Assembly (NCBI RefSeq): GCF_901709675.1
Contig: NC_051095.1
Coordinates: forward strand, 25,552,456 to 25,616,455
DNA length: 64,000 bases
Reading direction: 5' to 3'
From: Syngnathus acus
Taxonomy: Eukaryota; Chordata; Actinopteri; Syngnathiformes; Syngnathidae
Position numbers and translations under genes: made by a program. Positions 42,804-53,437 of this stretch are shown in pieces. The first letter of the stretch is position 1. Each line of letters opens with the position of its first letter. Below the pieces are notes generated by a model. It was given only the letters and a program-made list of their open reading frames with translations. It made no database searches and was not told the DNA's origin.

Positions 42804-43401
42804 CAGGGGTCTCAAACTCAATTTAGGGCCACTGGAGGGAGAGTCTGGGGTGAGGCTGGGCTGCATTGTTATTTTTAGGCTTAGATAAAAATTCTTGATG
42901 TTATCAAATGTAAGAAAAATAATCAATCATCAAACAGAAATAAATTCAATAATAATAATGAGAACAATAATAATACAGCAGCTATAGAAAACTGAAGTAA
43001 CCATAAAACCATAAAAATTGCTGACTAGAGAAATTATTATTCACATTCACATGTCTATCAACAGTTCTTTAACCTTGGAAGGAACATTGTTCTGAACATG
43101 GCTTCTACCTACTTCTTGCTGATAGAAACCTGACGGATTCTTCTCGCATAGCTGAGCCACATTTGGCATGAGGAAGGAAGCAGTTGAGACAGTAGGGCTT
43201 GAAGTTGCTCATCAGTAAGTCTGGGCCTGTACCTGGATTTACTGAAGTTCAATGTTGAAAAGAGCTTTTCACACAAAAAAGACACATTCAAATCAGCACT
43301 GCACACAACCATTTGTTTCAAAATCGCGGGTCACACTAAACTTTCATATTAAGGGAGGGCCACAAACTATCGTCTCGCGGGCGGTGACTTGGAGACCACT
43401 G
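42804..43401 (-). mobile_element. hAT, internally deleted, relative of 10215-12532
   Basis: The left end is CAGGGGTCTCAAACTCAA and the right end ends in GAGACCACTG. The 8-bp duplication CCTTAATC at 42796-42803 and 43402-43409 is perfect. A minus frame at 43321-43109 keeps the C-terminal transposase part FLCEKLFSTLNFSKSRYRPR. The rest of the transposase is deleted. Confidence 0.93.
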
Positions 43402-43412
43402 CCTTAATCTGA

Positions 43413-43765
43413 TGGTGGCGATAGAGATGTGTTGGGGAGCCTGAGGACTGTATAGGGGGGTTGGTTCGGAAGGTTATGCTCTTTTCGCCCCCGGGTGTCG
43501 GTCAGAACACAGGACTGAAGACGTAGTTCAGTTTGGGTTGTTTTAATGGATAATTGGCAAACAAGGAACAGGCACTGTGGCTCATATGGGCATACAGGCA
43601 AACTGGCAAAAAGGGGCATAGGCACACGAGATGGCGTACGGATGTGAGAGCACGTGGATGTGGGTCATGAGCAAAGGTGTGTAGTGTACATGGGTGCGTG
43701 TGTGTTAGTTTGGGTGTGTGTATGTGGTTCTTATGTGTGTGTGTGTTAGTGTGGTTGTGTGCGTT

Positions 43766-43816
<51 letters not shown>

Positions 43817-43870
43817 TTCTGCAACAGACAGAAATACAGCACGTAAGTCACAACGCTCGACTTCTGACGT
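43413..43870 (-). repeat. Dispersed repeat with GT core
   Basis: On the minus strand it reads GACGTCAGAAG, GTGCTGTATTTCTGTCTGTT, a CA-rich core, GAGCCACAGTGCCTGTT, then ACACCCGGGGGCGAAAAGAG and CCTCAGGCTCCCCAACA. The same order occurs on the plus strand at 62288-62580, inside a TA-flanked element. Neither copy has clear termini or target duplications. Class unknown. The GT run 43762-43815 lies inside. Confidence 0.75.
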
Positions 43871-44305
43871 CACACATTGCTAGATGGCATACATGACATA
43901 ACTGACTAGACGTAACTGCTCCACTATACTCCAATAACTATAGATGATATACTCTAGACCAGTGGTCCCCAACCACAGGGACCGGTACCGGGCCACCAAG
44001 CCGCACAAAAAAAAAAATATATATATATATATACATATATATTTTTTATCGACGATCAATTCATTCAGGTCAAGACGCTCGTCCCGGTCACATTTCCCCA
44101 GTCGAGCCTGCAAAGCTAGCAAAAATTAGTAAGAATTTATTTTCAAAAATATGAAAAAATTGGCAATTCTCTCCCAATTACATCTGTTGGTGCATCTGTG
44201 TTTCTTGACACAGGTTAATTCAGGTAACGACGCTCGTCCCGGTCACGCGACATGTCACCCTAGTCGAGCCCGTGAAGGAAGCAAAAATGAGCAAGAAACA
44301 GATGT

Positions 44306-44683
44306 TTGGAAAGCTTCTTCGGAAAGGGAAAAAAGCCCAATGAGGAGATGGAAGAAGAGGCTACGACTTCTAAGAAAAGGAAAGCTGCATTTAAAAGAAA
44401 ATCTCAGGAGTCCTACTTAAAATATGGATTTATCGCCACAGGTGACTCTGACCCGCCAAGCCCACTCTGCATAATATGTGGCGACGGGCTAGCTAACGAG
44501 GCAATGAAGTCTTCAAAACTGCTTCGGCACATGGAAACCAAGCATCCTGCATTAAAAGACAAACCTTTGGAATTTTTTGAAAGAAAAAAACGTGAACAAG
44601 AACGACATCGTCTCCGATTAAGCCTAGATGGGACCGGCTCGTTTCTGAGAAACAATCTCAGTGCTCCCACTAATTCAACGTAA
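44306..44683 (+). pseudogene. BED zinc-finger start of hAT transposase
   Basis: The frame reads TTSKKRKAAFKRKSQESYLK, YGFIATGDSDPPSPLCIICG, DGLANEAMKSSKLLRHMETK and HPALKDKPLEFFERKKRE, followed by a short tail ending APTNST. The C-x2-C ... H-x4-H pattern is intact here, unlike in copy 2. The resemblance is to ZBED5/ZBED8 and FAM200-like proteins and their Buster-group relatives. The catalytic core is absent, so the element is non-autonomous. The Met at 44306 may be internal, since similar sequence reaches upstream in another frame. Confidence 0.7.
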
Positions 44684-45628
44684 AGATGAGTTTTATTTTC
44701 GTGTGGTTTATATTTGTTTTTATGTCAGTCGTATCATTTTATTTCATCGTATTTATATATTTTATTATGAATGTATTATTTCTATGAATGTATTATTTAT
44801 ATATATATATAAAGGCCGGTCCACAAAAATATTTCTGACACGTAATCTGTCCGTGGCGCAAAAAAGGTTGGGCCTCACATTGTGAGTGATGTGAGTCACC
44901 CCGCTCACTCTTTGTTCGAACTTCTGCCCTCTGGGAGGAGGTACAGGAGCCTGCGCTCCCGCACCACCAGACTCACCAACAGCTTCACCAACAGCTTCAT
45001 ACTCCAGGCTGTTAGGATCCTGAACTCTCTCCCCCCTTCTGCGTAGCGTCCTGTACTTTTGCGCTATATTCTGACTCTCTGCTGTGTGCACACTTGCTCC
45101 GTTTTGCTCCTCTTATTTATTGTGTTATTTGTTTACCGTAATTTTCGGACTATAAGTCGCTCCGGAGTATAAGTCGTCTCAGCCATAAAATGCCCAAAAA
45201 TGTGAAAAAAAACATATATAAGTCGCGCCGGAGTATAAGTCGCATTTTGGGGGGCAATTTATTCGACAAAATCCAACAACAAGAACAGTCATGAACGAGC
45301 AACAACAGGCTTAACGATAGGTATGCTAACGTGACATAAACACAAACTAAGAGCTGAGAACGGCCCTGACGTAAAATTCAGAGTTATTCAAAAAACTATT
45401 ACATAAATAACACGTTAATAAAACCATCTGTGTCACTCCAATTCATTAAATCCATCAATCGTCCTTTGTCAACAATGCGTGCGCGCCGCTGACGGCTCTT
45501 GCACTTCAAAATATTCCACAGGCCCATATAACGATATATAAATTATATATCAAATAACTATTATATAAGCAATAATGTTATCAAACCATCTGTGCACTCT
45601 AAATCATTAAATCCATCGATCAAGCTCA

Positions 45629-45937
45629 GCTCAGTGGCCTAGTGGTAGAGTGTCCGCCCTGAGACTGGAAGGTTGTGGGTTCAAACCCCGGCCGGGTCAT
45701 ACCAAAGACTATAAAAATGGGACCCATTGCCTCCCTGCTTGGCACTCAGCATTAAGGGTTGGAATTGGGGGGTTAGATCACCAACTGATTCCCGAGCGCG
45801 GCACCGCTGCTGCTCACTGCTCCCCTCTCCCCCAGGGGATGGATTAAAATCACACGGGGATGGGTTAAATGCAGAAGACAAATTTCACCACACCCAGATG
45901 TGTGTGTGATGATCATTGGGACTTTAACTTTAACTTT
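45629..45937 (+). mobile_element. tRNA-derived SINE, copy 1
   Basis: The head has an A box TGGCCTAGTGG (45635-45645) and a B box GGTTCAAACCC (45678-45688), the internal RNA polymerase III promoter. The body ends with a TTTAAC-type repeat tail (CTTTAACTTTAACTTT). About 290 bases match the copy at 51984-52288 with only about three differences seen. The tRNA-like head is not a working tRNA gene because the anticodon region and acceptor pairing are not intact. The 65-residue frame inside is a by-product. Confidence 0.92.
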
Positions 45938-46093
45938 AAATTCCCCGTCCTTGGTCAACAACGCCGCGCGTGCGCCCTGACGTCAGCCTCGTCGTTATTC
46001 CACAGATCTACTATATAACTATGTTGTAGCGTTAACAAAGTTCAAGGAAAGACGTGGGTTTGGTAAACGGCTCTTTATTTAAGAAAACAAACT

Positions 46094-46385
46094 TCCAGGC
46101 GTGTGGCGGCGTGGACTTCCAGCCACGGAAGTGGAAGAGAGCTCCATAGCATAGGACCGGGCGTGCGTAAAAGCCATGACCGAGCCCCATCCACCGTCCC
46201 CGGACAGCCACCCGGCCGAGCGCCGGCCCTCGACTTCCATCCACGGAGGTGAAAGACAGCTCGGTAGAGTAGGACCGGGCGTGCGTAAAAGCATTGTCCG
46301 AGCCCCATCCACCGTCCCTGGACAGCCACCCGGCCGAGCGCGGCCCCCGACTTCAATCCACGGAAGTGAAAGAGAGCTCCGTCGA
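46094..46385. repeat. 118-bp minisatellite in T2
   Basis: Two and a half units with the block ATAGGACCGGGCGTGCGTAA, period 118, match the units at 37500-37860 in T1. The mirror frames here are not genes. Confidence 0.88.
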
Positions 46386-46815
46386 GTCAATCTTTGTCCT
46401 TCATGTAAACAACCGCCGCGCCACGCCGCTGACGCGACGTCGCGCTGCTGACGTCACTTGAAATTCAAATTACAGTAATCCCTTGCTACATTGCGGTTCG
46501 TTTATCGCGGTTTCACTTTTTTTTTTGTTTTTTTGAAAACTTTTGAAAAAAAACACATCAGTCGCTCCTTATTATAAGTCGCCCCCCCACCCAAACTATG
46601 AAAAAAAACGCGACTTATAGTCCGAAAATTACGGTATTTATTATTTATTCATCACTCTTATTATTCATTGTTTGTGCCTTCTTGTTTTTATTTTGTGTTG
46701 TTTACTTGTATGTATATCGTATATATGGAAACGTAATTTCGATTTCTTTGTGTGTCTTGGCATGTGAAGAGTTTGACAATAAAGCAGACTTTGACTTTGG
46801 ACCACTGCTCTAGAC

Positions 46816-47019
46816 AACACACCAACGGAGCCAACGGAGCGTAAGTTACGATCAATGCGGCCACGTTGAGTTGCACTTAGGCTAATGTTTACATTATGTA
46901 CCAATGTCAAGGACGATTATGTCACCCAGCTTATATCATTGATGTGTTTCGATAGTTGTGGGGTCGTCACTAATTATTTGTGTTTAGATATATGTCTGAG
47001 CTATAATGGTGTAATTAAT
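46816..47019. other. Unassigned stretch
   Basis: No gene or repeat is recognised between the hAT target site and the next fragment. Confidence 0.4.
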
Positions 47020-47252
47020 GATTAAAACTTGAAAGTATCTGTTTATTGTATTCGTTTATATGTTTAATAAAGACAAAGCCATCACAAAACTGTTGTAATT
47101 ATTTAGATTTTGATCTAAATTAGCCTTGAATAAAGACTAAGCAGTCACATGAATTAACAGGAATAAATGGACAGCCGGACTCGGACTCTGACTCGTGGTC
47201 AAGAGGCCGGACTCGGACTCGGTGCAAAAATCCGACCGAGTCCACAGCCCTA
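47020..47252 (+). mobile_element. hAT fragment with CCACAGCCCT end
   Basis: It matches 26564-26770 in opposite orientation and ends GACCGAGTCCACAGCCCTA. Only one end is present. Confidence 0.75.
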
Positions 47253-47639
47253 TGACTTTAAATACTTTTTAAATAGCTTTAAGAAGCTTGCTATGCCCTT
47301 CCGGTTCGATGGCACACGACTTGAGCTCGCTGACCGGCTCGTCAGCTTACCTGCATTCCAGATCTCCTTGTTTACCTTAACCTTCCCCAAATAAAGAGCC
47401 CATGTTGCATTTGGATGTCGTGCCTCATTTGTGACAACAAAACGAAGTACAAATCAGAGATGCTGCTGATTCTGCTGACACAAACAAAGTGGAGGAGTGG
47501 ATACGTAACAGGAGATTGAGATAAAGCCTGGTTAAAGTTGCTCTTACAGCTCTAGCCAATCATTGGCAAGGATCCAGATCAACATGTTCCCATTGGTCTC
47601 CTACCAGCCAATAGTGTGCTGTAAATACATATGGGCAGA
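47253..47639. other. Unassigned stretch
   Basis: No gene is recognised. GAGCTCGCTGACCGGCTCGT at 47325-47344 resembles, inverted, a stretch at 60384-60405, so both may derive from one repeat. Confidence 0.3.
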
Positions 47640-47773
47640 CAAAGCCCCGCGCTCCAAGTGACCCCGCAAAAAGCCGCGATGCACCAAATATATGTGCAAT
47701 ATTTGTTTTCAGAAAAACCCGCAATACACCGAGGCTGTGATAGGTGAACCGCGAAGTAGCGAGGGATTACTGT
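47640..47773. mobile_element. Pogo-like element, one end
   Basis: The segment ends GGTGAACCGCGAAGTAGCG then AGGGATTACTG and TA. This is the mirror of the left end of the element at 59937. The other end was not found. Confidence 0.6.
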
Positions 47774-48431
47774 AATATGTTTGTGCAAAGAGTGTCATCG
47801 AGAAGAGAAGGCCAGTGAAAGCAAGAGAAGGGTCGCAGCAAGATAATGGCATAGCTTAAGGTACTTAGCTAATCACATATGCCAAAGAGGCCTATTCTAA
47901 CAATGTACACTTCAAACTTCAAAAACTTGTGCAAAGTAAGATGTTTTTGGAATGTGGGAGGGACCCAGCAAGGAAGGAAGGGTAGGACATCTCCGTGACA
48001 TACAAAAGTCATTGTTTCTGGATCAGTGGTGGTTTTGCTGTTGACACTGTAAAAACCTATCAATCCTGAGCACAAACTTTCTAGTGACTTGCAAAGAGGC
48101 AGAAAAAAAGAAAATATCTCCTGAAAAACGGGAAAAGCATGAGCAGAGCCACAAAGCTTGTTTCCGTGACAGCAACAGACAACTATTTTACTTGTTATCC
48201 TCCTGTGATCATCCTACCAACATGGGAGCCTCAATGCTGCTACCTCCAGCAACCGATGGCACACATCTGAGGCGTTAGCGAGATAGGACACATTGCACCT
48301 CTGGATGACAGCAGAACTGAAACGATGAGGGCAAAAGCGACAAGTTACTGCTTTTTTTATATCTTTCACCAACCTGCTTTGATATACAAGAAAGAATGAC
48401 CCAGAAAGCACACAAACAGCACAAGAGATTT
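47774..48431. other. Unassigned stretch
   Basis: No gene or recognised repeat. Confidence 0.4.
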
Positions 48432-48569
48432 GCACACCCTTTGTAATAAACAGGAGCTGTTCTTTTAAAAGGCTCTACTGAAACAGCATCATTGAGCTTT
48501 GCACACCCTTTGTAATAAACAGGAGCTGTTGTTTTATAAGGCTCGACTGAAACGGCATCGTTGAGCTTT
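48432..48569. repeat. 69-bp tandem duplication
   Basis: The units at 48432-48500 and 48501-48569 both start GCACACCCTTTGTAATAAAC and differ at about six positions. Frames across it repeat the same peptide in the minus direction. Confidence 0.92.
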
Positions 48570-49331
48570 TTATCCACTACCATCGGCTGTGGAAATATGC
48601 TCCCCAAGGACTGTTGTAGCTTTGTTCTGTATCTTGTTTGATTTATTTGCCAGACCTCCAATAATGTAACACATTTTAGTAATGTGTAAATGGGAATCAT
48701 GCTTGGATTTCAGTTAGTCGCTTACATGCTGTGTTCAGACAGTCGTTCCTCAAAAAATGACGGTTACAATCTCAAAGAAGTGTTTTTGTTGTGTAAATGT
48801 AGAACATTAATGATTGAGATTTTTGTTTTATTCTATCTGTAACTGTGTTTGATGATAAATTAAGTAGGTCTGTGGTAAAACAGTCAAGAGAGGATTTGAC
48901 CTTATAAATGTTTTAAATATGGGTGATATGAATTGAAAAAAAAATCATGCTAGCTGCCATTTTTAAAGTTATCCTGAAGTTGTATAAAAAATGACTGACT
49001 GCTGTGCATTGTGTCCAGAGGCGTGTAGCATCCCATTTGGCAAACCGGGCAATTGCTTGTAGCCACAGAGCCAGCAGGGGCTCCCAGAGGGAGAGGGCCA
49101 ACAAATATCACACACACAGTCGCTCTTGAGAAAGAATTTACCACACATCACTAGGGAGCAGTTGAACGTTGTAATGACAATTAGCCAAAGCCAAACTCGC
49201 TCCTCCCTCACTTGCCTCTCACTGTCATTTAAAGTGCACGTTGTTCATTCTTTATCTGAGGGGCGTGTTCAGAAATTCACATTTTTTCCTTTCAATTAAA
49301 AATTTCAATTAAAATATGTATTTAAAACACC
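48570..49331. other. Unassigned stretch
   Basis: No gene is recognised. Small overlapping frames at 48900-49211 have no domains. Confidence 0.4.
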
Positions 49332-49336
49332 ACTTT

Positions 49337-49789
49337 TGTCATGATCTTTGTTTATTTGGATTTTGACTGTTCCTCATCTTCAATGTCTGTCTTATCAAGT
49401 AATTGTTCCCACTTATCCTCGTTAGCCCCACCTCCTTGTGTCTTCCAATCAGCTCCCTCAGCCACTTGTGTCAAGTCCAAATGTTTTTGTTATCTCTTCA
49501 ATTTGTTTATATTTAGTTCCCTCCTTTCTGTTCAGTCTGTTAGTTCATTGTCAGCTGTCCTTTGTCGAGTGCAGTGTGCAATGTAGTGTCGACGACACGT
49601 CTTGTTGACTCGTCAAGTCTGTTCATGCCTGTGTTTATTTTTATACTTTGTTTTCCTCTTGTTTTTGATGCCTGTTAAGCTTGTGTTGATTTATCTCAGT
49701 ACCTTGTTTCAGTTTTTTTTTAAATTAAATTACTCATCCTGCACTGCTTTCTTGCATTTGGGTCCTCAACTCTGCCATGAAACCTCACA
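49337..49789 (+). mobile_element. Solo LTR with ACTTT duplication
   Basis: It begins TGTCATGATC and ends AACCTCACA. The 5-bp duplication ACTTT at 49332-49336 and 49790-49794 is perfect. The wording (GTTAGCCCCACCTCC, GGGTCCTCAACTCTGCC near the end) is that of a Gypsy-type LTR family widespread in fish. No internal region is present. Confidence 0.88.
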
Positions 49790-49794
49790 ACTTT

Positions 49795-50330
49795 GATATT
49801 CCCTCTTGAGCCAGGTTGTTTTCCTGCTCGCAATGCATTGTGGTCAGTTTCCGTAAACACTGATGGTCACTGCATTGTGGCTAGTTTGAGTGCCCTACAT
49901 TTATGCTCCCAGGACATTCGTACACCCCTACAAATGAACATTTTCAACCTTGAACGAACCCTGATGCAATATTCGCTGCCTGGGAAACACTCGAAATTGT
50001 TCTACCCTCAGCGGGATAGAGGGTTTACCAGATGCTCTGTTGTGAGAATCTCTGCTTTTTTTTGTGGGAAGACTAGCTCTCAAAAGAAGCTAAAAAGGGT
50101 GAGTTGCCAAGTTGGCAACACTTGGCAGCGCTTGGGTAGGGTTATGAATGGCAGCACTACACTAGATGGTTTGATTTGAAGCAGAATGTAGCATGTTACA
50201 TGTGGCTATTAAGTTTGCTTCAATTCTTCATGCTTTGTGTTTTCAGATGTGAATAATAATCTTGAAGTGAGGCACTTGGGAAATATAAATATATAACTCT
50301 CTCTCTCTCTCATATATATATATATAGTAT
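49795..50330. other. Unassigned stretch with CT/TA simple repeat
   Basis: No gene is recognised. A CT run followed by a TA run lies at about 50297-50336. Confidence 0.4.
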
Positions 50331-50510
50331 ATATACAGGACTGTCTCAGAAAATTTACATATTGTGATAAAGTTCTTTATTTTCTGTAATGCATTAAAAA
50401 ATCAAAAATGTCATACATTCTGGATTATAACAAAGCAACTGAAATATTGCAAGCCTTTTATTATTTTAATACTGCTGATTATGGCGTACAGCTTAAGAAA
50501 ACTAACACTA
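50331..50510 (+). mobile_element. Tc/mariner-like element, left end
   Basis: It reads TATACAGGACTGTCTCAGAA, TGTGATAAAGTTCTTTATTT and TATTGCAAGCCTTTTATTAT. This is the terminal sequence of a DNA element widespread in fish and frogs, as I recall it. The right end is not present before 50515. Confidence 0.55.
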
Positions 50511-50514
50511 CATC

Positions 50515-51050
50515 CACGATCCCCAGACCAGAAGCATTCCCAAACAGGACAAAGCGGGGGCCAGCTGCGACCGGGCGCTGCTTTCCCCACCCATCCTACA
50601 TGGGATGGAGGACACTAGAGCCAGCCCCGATCAAGCATTGCGTCTCAAGTTCCTCCAAATGGTCCGATCCAGAAGCAAAAAAGTCCAGGCCAGAGATTCC
50701 TTCAAACGGATAGCGCAGGGACCAGCCGCGACCAAGTGCTGCCTTCCTCACCCCTCCAGGAGCCTTCCCCACTCCTCCAAGAAACAGGACACTGCAGCCA
50801 GCCCCAACAAAGCGTTGCCTCTCCAGCCTCCCCCGGCATTCTGCCACCCCCGGCCAAAGAGAGCATCCCCCAAGGAAACCAGGGACTGGCCACTCCAGAC
50901 GCGTGACTGCCCCAAGCATCCCAGTGGGAGAAGGTCCGAAACGCCGTGCTAGCACATACCTCCGGAGAGCCCCAATAAACTCCCATATTACTCCCAACAG
51001 CAATTTTCTGTAACCCAAACACTGCACGACCCCAGCAACTTTGGACTTTG
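50515..51050. repeat. Degenerate internal repeat, unknown family
   Basis: A CCAGC-(C/T)(C/G)CGA-CAAG-CG-TGC(C/T)TC-like block occurs at about 50560, 50625, 50722 and 50800. A short match recurs at 56262-56300 (AACAAAGCGTTGCCTCTC). The right border ends GGACTTTGACTTTGA, like a LINE tail. Mirrored frames (50605-50952 plus and 51027-50596 minus) are not genes. Confidence 0.6.
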
Positions 51051-51123
51051 ACTTTGAAATGTCACTAAGCTAAGAAAAACTGTGACGACAATTTACTTGT
51101 ACAGTGACCTTGAATGACCTCTA

Positions 51124-51820
51124 CAGTCAAACCTCGGTTTTCGACCACAATCCGTTCCAGAAGGTGGTTCAAGAAGTGAAACGGTCGAATTCCGAATCTA
51201 TTTTTCCCATTACAAATAATGAAAAGAAATTAATCCGTTTCAAGACTAAAAAAAACCGCCTTTTTTAAGTTGTTTTTCATTTGCGCATTTTCGTCCGATC
51301 GCGCAACTGCAACGCACCGCCGAACGCGCAACCGTAGCGCGCCGCCGACCGCGCAACTGCACCGCGCTGGTCGCATTATTGTGACAGAGCCGTCGCTGAA
51401 ATTTAGAAAATATTTTTAAACTTCTGATGTACGTTCCAAAATTTAAGTGGACCTCAGTGCGCAGGGAGCTTAATTTGGTCCGATCGCGCAACAGCAGCGC
51501 GCCGGGCGCTCACTGTCGCTCACTGTCGCATTGCTTTAAGAACGTCTTTGTGTTTTAGGATGGCTTTACTGCTCCCACTTGCTTTCTTTGTAGGCACGAT
51601 TAGGGGTTAATACAATCCTCAAATTAACGAAAATACAATCACGAAAGGAGTCAGTCGGTATCCGGGCCGCGCGGTCGGGTTTTCTCGGGTCCTTTCGGCT
51701 CATCTCGTGAGGTTCGATCTCCAAATTTTGTTCGACAACCGATGCAAAGAAATCTCTAATTTTTCGTTCAAATTCCGATTTGTTCGAGAACCGGGACGTT
51801 CGAAAACCGAGGTTTGATTG
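51124..51820. mobile_element. TA-flanked pogo-like element
   Basis: The ends are CAGTCAAACCTCGGTTTTCG and CGAAAACCGAGGTTTGATTG, imperfect inverted copies. TA lies on both sides (51122-51123 and 51821-51822). The GCGCAAC and GCGCCG units near 51300-51370 recur near 51480-51515. No transposase is seen. Confidence 0.85.
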
Positions 51821-51983
51821 TATTTGGATTAACAGACTACACTCACCCTCAGGAAGGTCATGATGAGCGGTAGGAAGTTGAGGTGTCTACTAAAAATATT
51901 AGAAAATAATTAAAAAAAAAAAAAAAATAGTATGGGCTGGTAGGCGGCGGTCTACCAATCGTGATGATATATAACGTGATAAC

Positions 51984-52288
51984 GCTCAGTGGCCTAGTGG
52001 TAGAGTGTCCGCCCTGAGACTGGAAGGTTGTGGGTTCAAACCCCGGCCGGGTCATACCAAAGACTATAAAAATGGGACCCATTGCCTCCCTGCTTGGCAC
52101 TCAGCATTAAGGGTTGGAATTGGGGGGTTAGATCACCAACTGATTCCCGAGCGCGGCACCGCTGCTGCTCACTGCTCCCCTCTCCCCCAGGGGATGGATT
52201 AAAATCACACGGGGATGGGTTAAATGCAGAGGACAAATTTCACCACACCCAGGTGTGTGTGTGACGATCATTGGGACTTTAATCTTTA
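51984..52288 (+). mobile_element. tRNA-derived SINE, copy 2
   Basis: It has the same A box, B box and body as the copy at 45629-45937, with a TTTAATCTTTAAT tail. The near-identity suggests recent insertion. No clear target duplication was seen. Confidence 0.92.
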
Positions 52289-53004
52289 ATAATTTCTACC
52301 ATGTAAAGTTGAAAAAAAATTAAACGTGCAAGATAATGTCACTGTTGCATTGTGGGTCCCAACTAGGGTATACAGTAATATAGTAACAGATGTGTCCACC
52401 GAGAGAAAAGTAAATAAATAAATAAATAAATATTAATGAGAAAATAACCAAAAAAATCAATATATACAAAATAACCACGTAAAATAAAAATAAAAAAGTC
52501 ATACAAAATGAAATTGAATCAAACCACGTAATTAATTGGTACAAATAGATATAATAAATAAAATGATTATTAATTAGTAGTAATGAATAGACTATGCAAG
52601 ATATATTACATGAATAATGTGGGGTTAAGGTTGGGCTAGGGTCGGAACAGTATTAGGATTGGGGTCAGGAAGTAGGGTTGGGGTTGGGGCAAAGACCAGG
52701 GTCACCTAGTAGGGTCAGGTTAGGGTGGGAGTTGGGGTTAGGAAAAGTGGATTTATCTTTTTTATATAGGATCTTTTCACGGTACAAAAGTAAAACGAAT
52801 AGAGTAAAAGTGAATCGAGTTAAAATGAATCCCTTAATTAAAAAAGGGGTGGGGATGAATATGGAAACATGGAAATGATCAGTAACTCATTATCATGGAT
52901 GCACCATATTCAGATTTATATTGATCATCCAAATCCATGCTCCATTCAACTTAATTAGTACAGTATAACACAATTCTGATATAAACATAACCAAACAATA
53001 AAAA
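52289..53004. other. Unassigned AT-rich stretch
   Basis: No gene is recognised. At 52620-52745 there is a degenerate GGGTTAGG/GGGTTGGG-like repeat and at 52407-52430 an AAAT repeat. Frames are short. Confidence 0.45.
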
Positions 53005-53437
53005 AAAATAATAATAATACATCTTATTTGTAAGGCGCCTTTCAAGGCACTCAAGGTCGCCGCCGTACAGAGATAAAATAGCATACACAATTAAATATAA
53101 AAACAGTATAAAAGCAAGGAAACATCTGCAGCAGAATGATGGGTTCAAATACGTATATGCCTGCCTAAACAGGTGGGTTTTGAGGTGAACTGAAGAATGG
53201 AGTCAATGTTTCTAATGTCAGGGGGGAGAGAGTTCCAGAGGCGAGGGGCAGAGCAACTGAAGGCTCTAGCCCCCATAGTTGACAGACGGAATTGGGGGAC
53301 AGTGAGGGTGATAGTGGAGGCAGACCTTAGAGACCGGGTGGGAATGTTAATGTGGAGGAGGTCTGACAGGTATGGAGGGGCAAGGTTATGGATGGCCTTG
53401 AATATGTGGAGGGGAATTTTATAGTTAATGCGCTGTT

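Larger units (their letters stand above)
45136..46634. mobile_element. TA-flanked DNA element, copy T2
   Basis: The ends are CCGTAATTTTCGGACTATAA and TTATAGTCCGAAAATTACGG. TA lies on both sides (45134-45135 and 46635-46636). It contains a SINE at 45629-45937 and a 118-bp minisatellite. A pogo-style sequence TACAGTAATCCCTTGCTACA is at 46472-46491. Confidence 0.88.
44873..46798 (+). mobile_element. LINE 3' end inserted in hAT inverted repeat
   Basis: The left part (44873-45135) encodes the C-terminus of a Rex1/L2-group RT (frame with FELLPSGRRYRSLRSRTTRL, then NSF duplicated as a 15-bp repeat, and LNSLPPSA). The right part (46637-46798) is its 3' UTR ending GACAATAAAGCAGACTTTGA. A TA-flanked element separates them. 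The 5' end is strongly truncated. Confidence 0.85.
43960..46807 (+). mobile_element. hAT (BED type), copy 3, split by a LINE
   Basis: The left end CAGTGGTCCCCAACC and the right end, finished by GGACCACTG at 46799-46807, are separated by a LINE at 44873-46798. The 8-bp duplication CTCTAGAC at 43952-43959 and 46808-46815 is perfect. The LINE is inserted inside the right inverted repeat itself. Confidence 0.9.

Noticed and set aside
45629-45700. tRNA gene
   Set aside because: A and B boxes are present, but the sequence is the head of a repeated SINE with a long unrelated body and no complete cloverleaf.
50596-51027. 143-residue minus frame and 115-residue plus frame
   Set aside because: Overlapping frames on opposite strands of a GC-rich repeat with no recognised domain.
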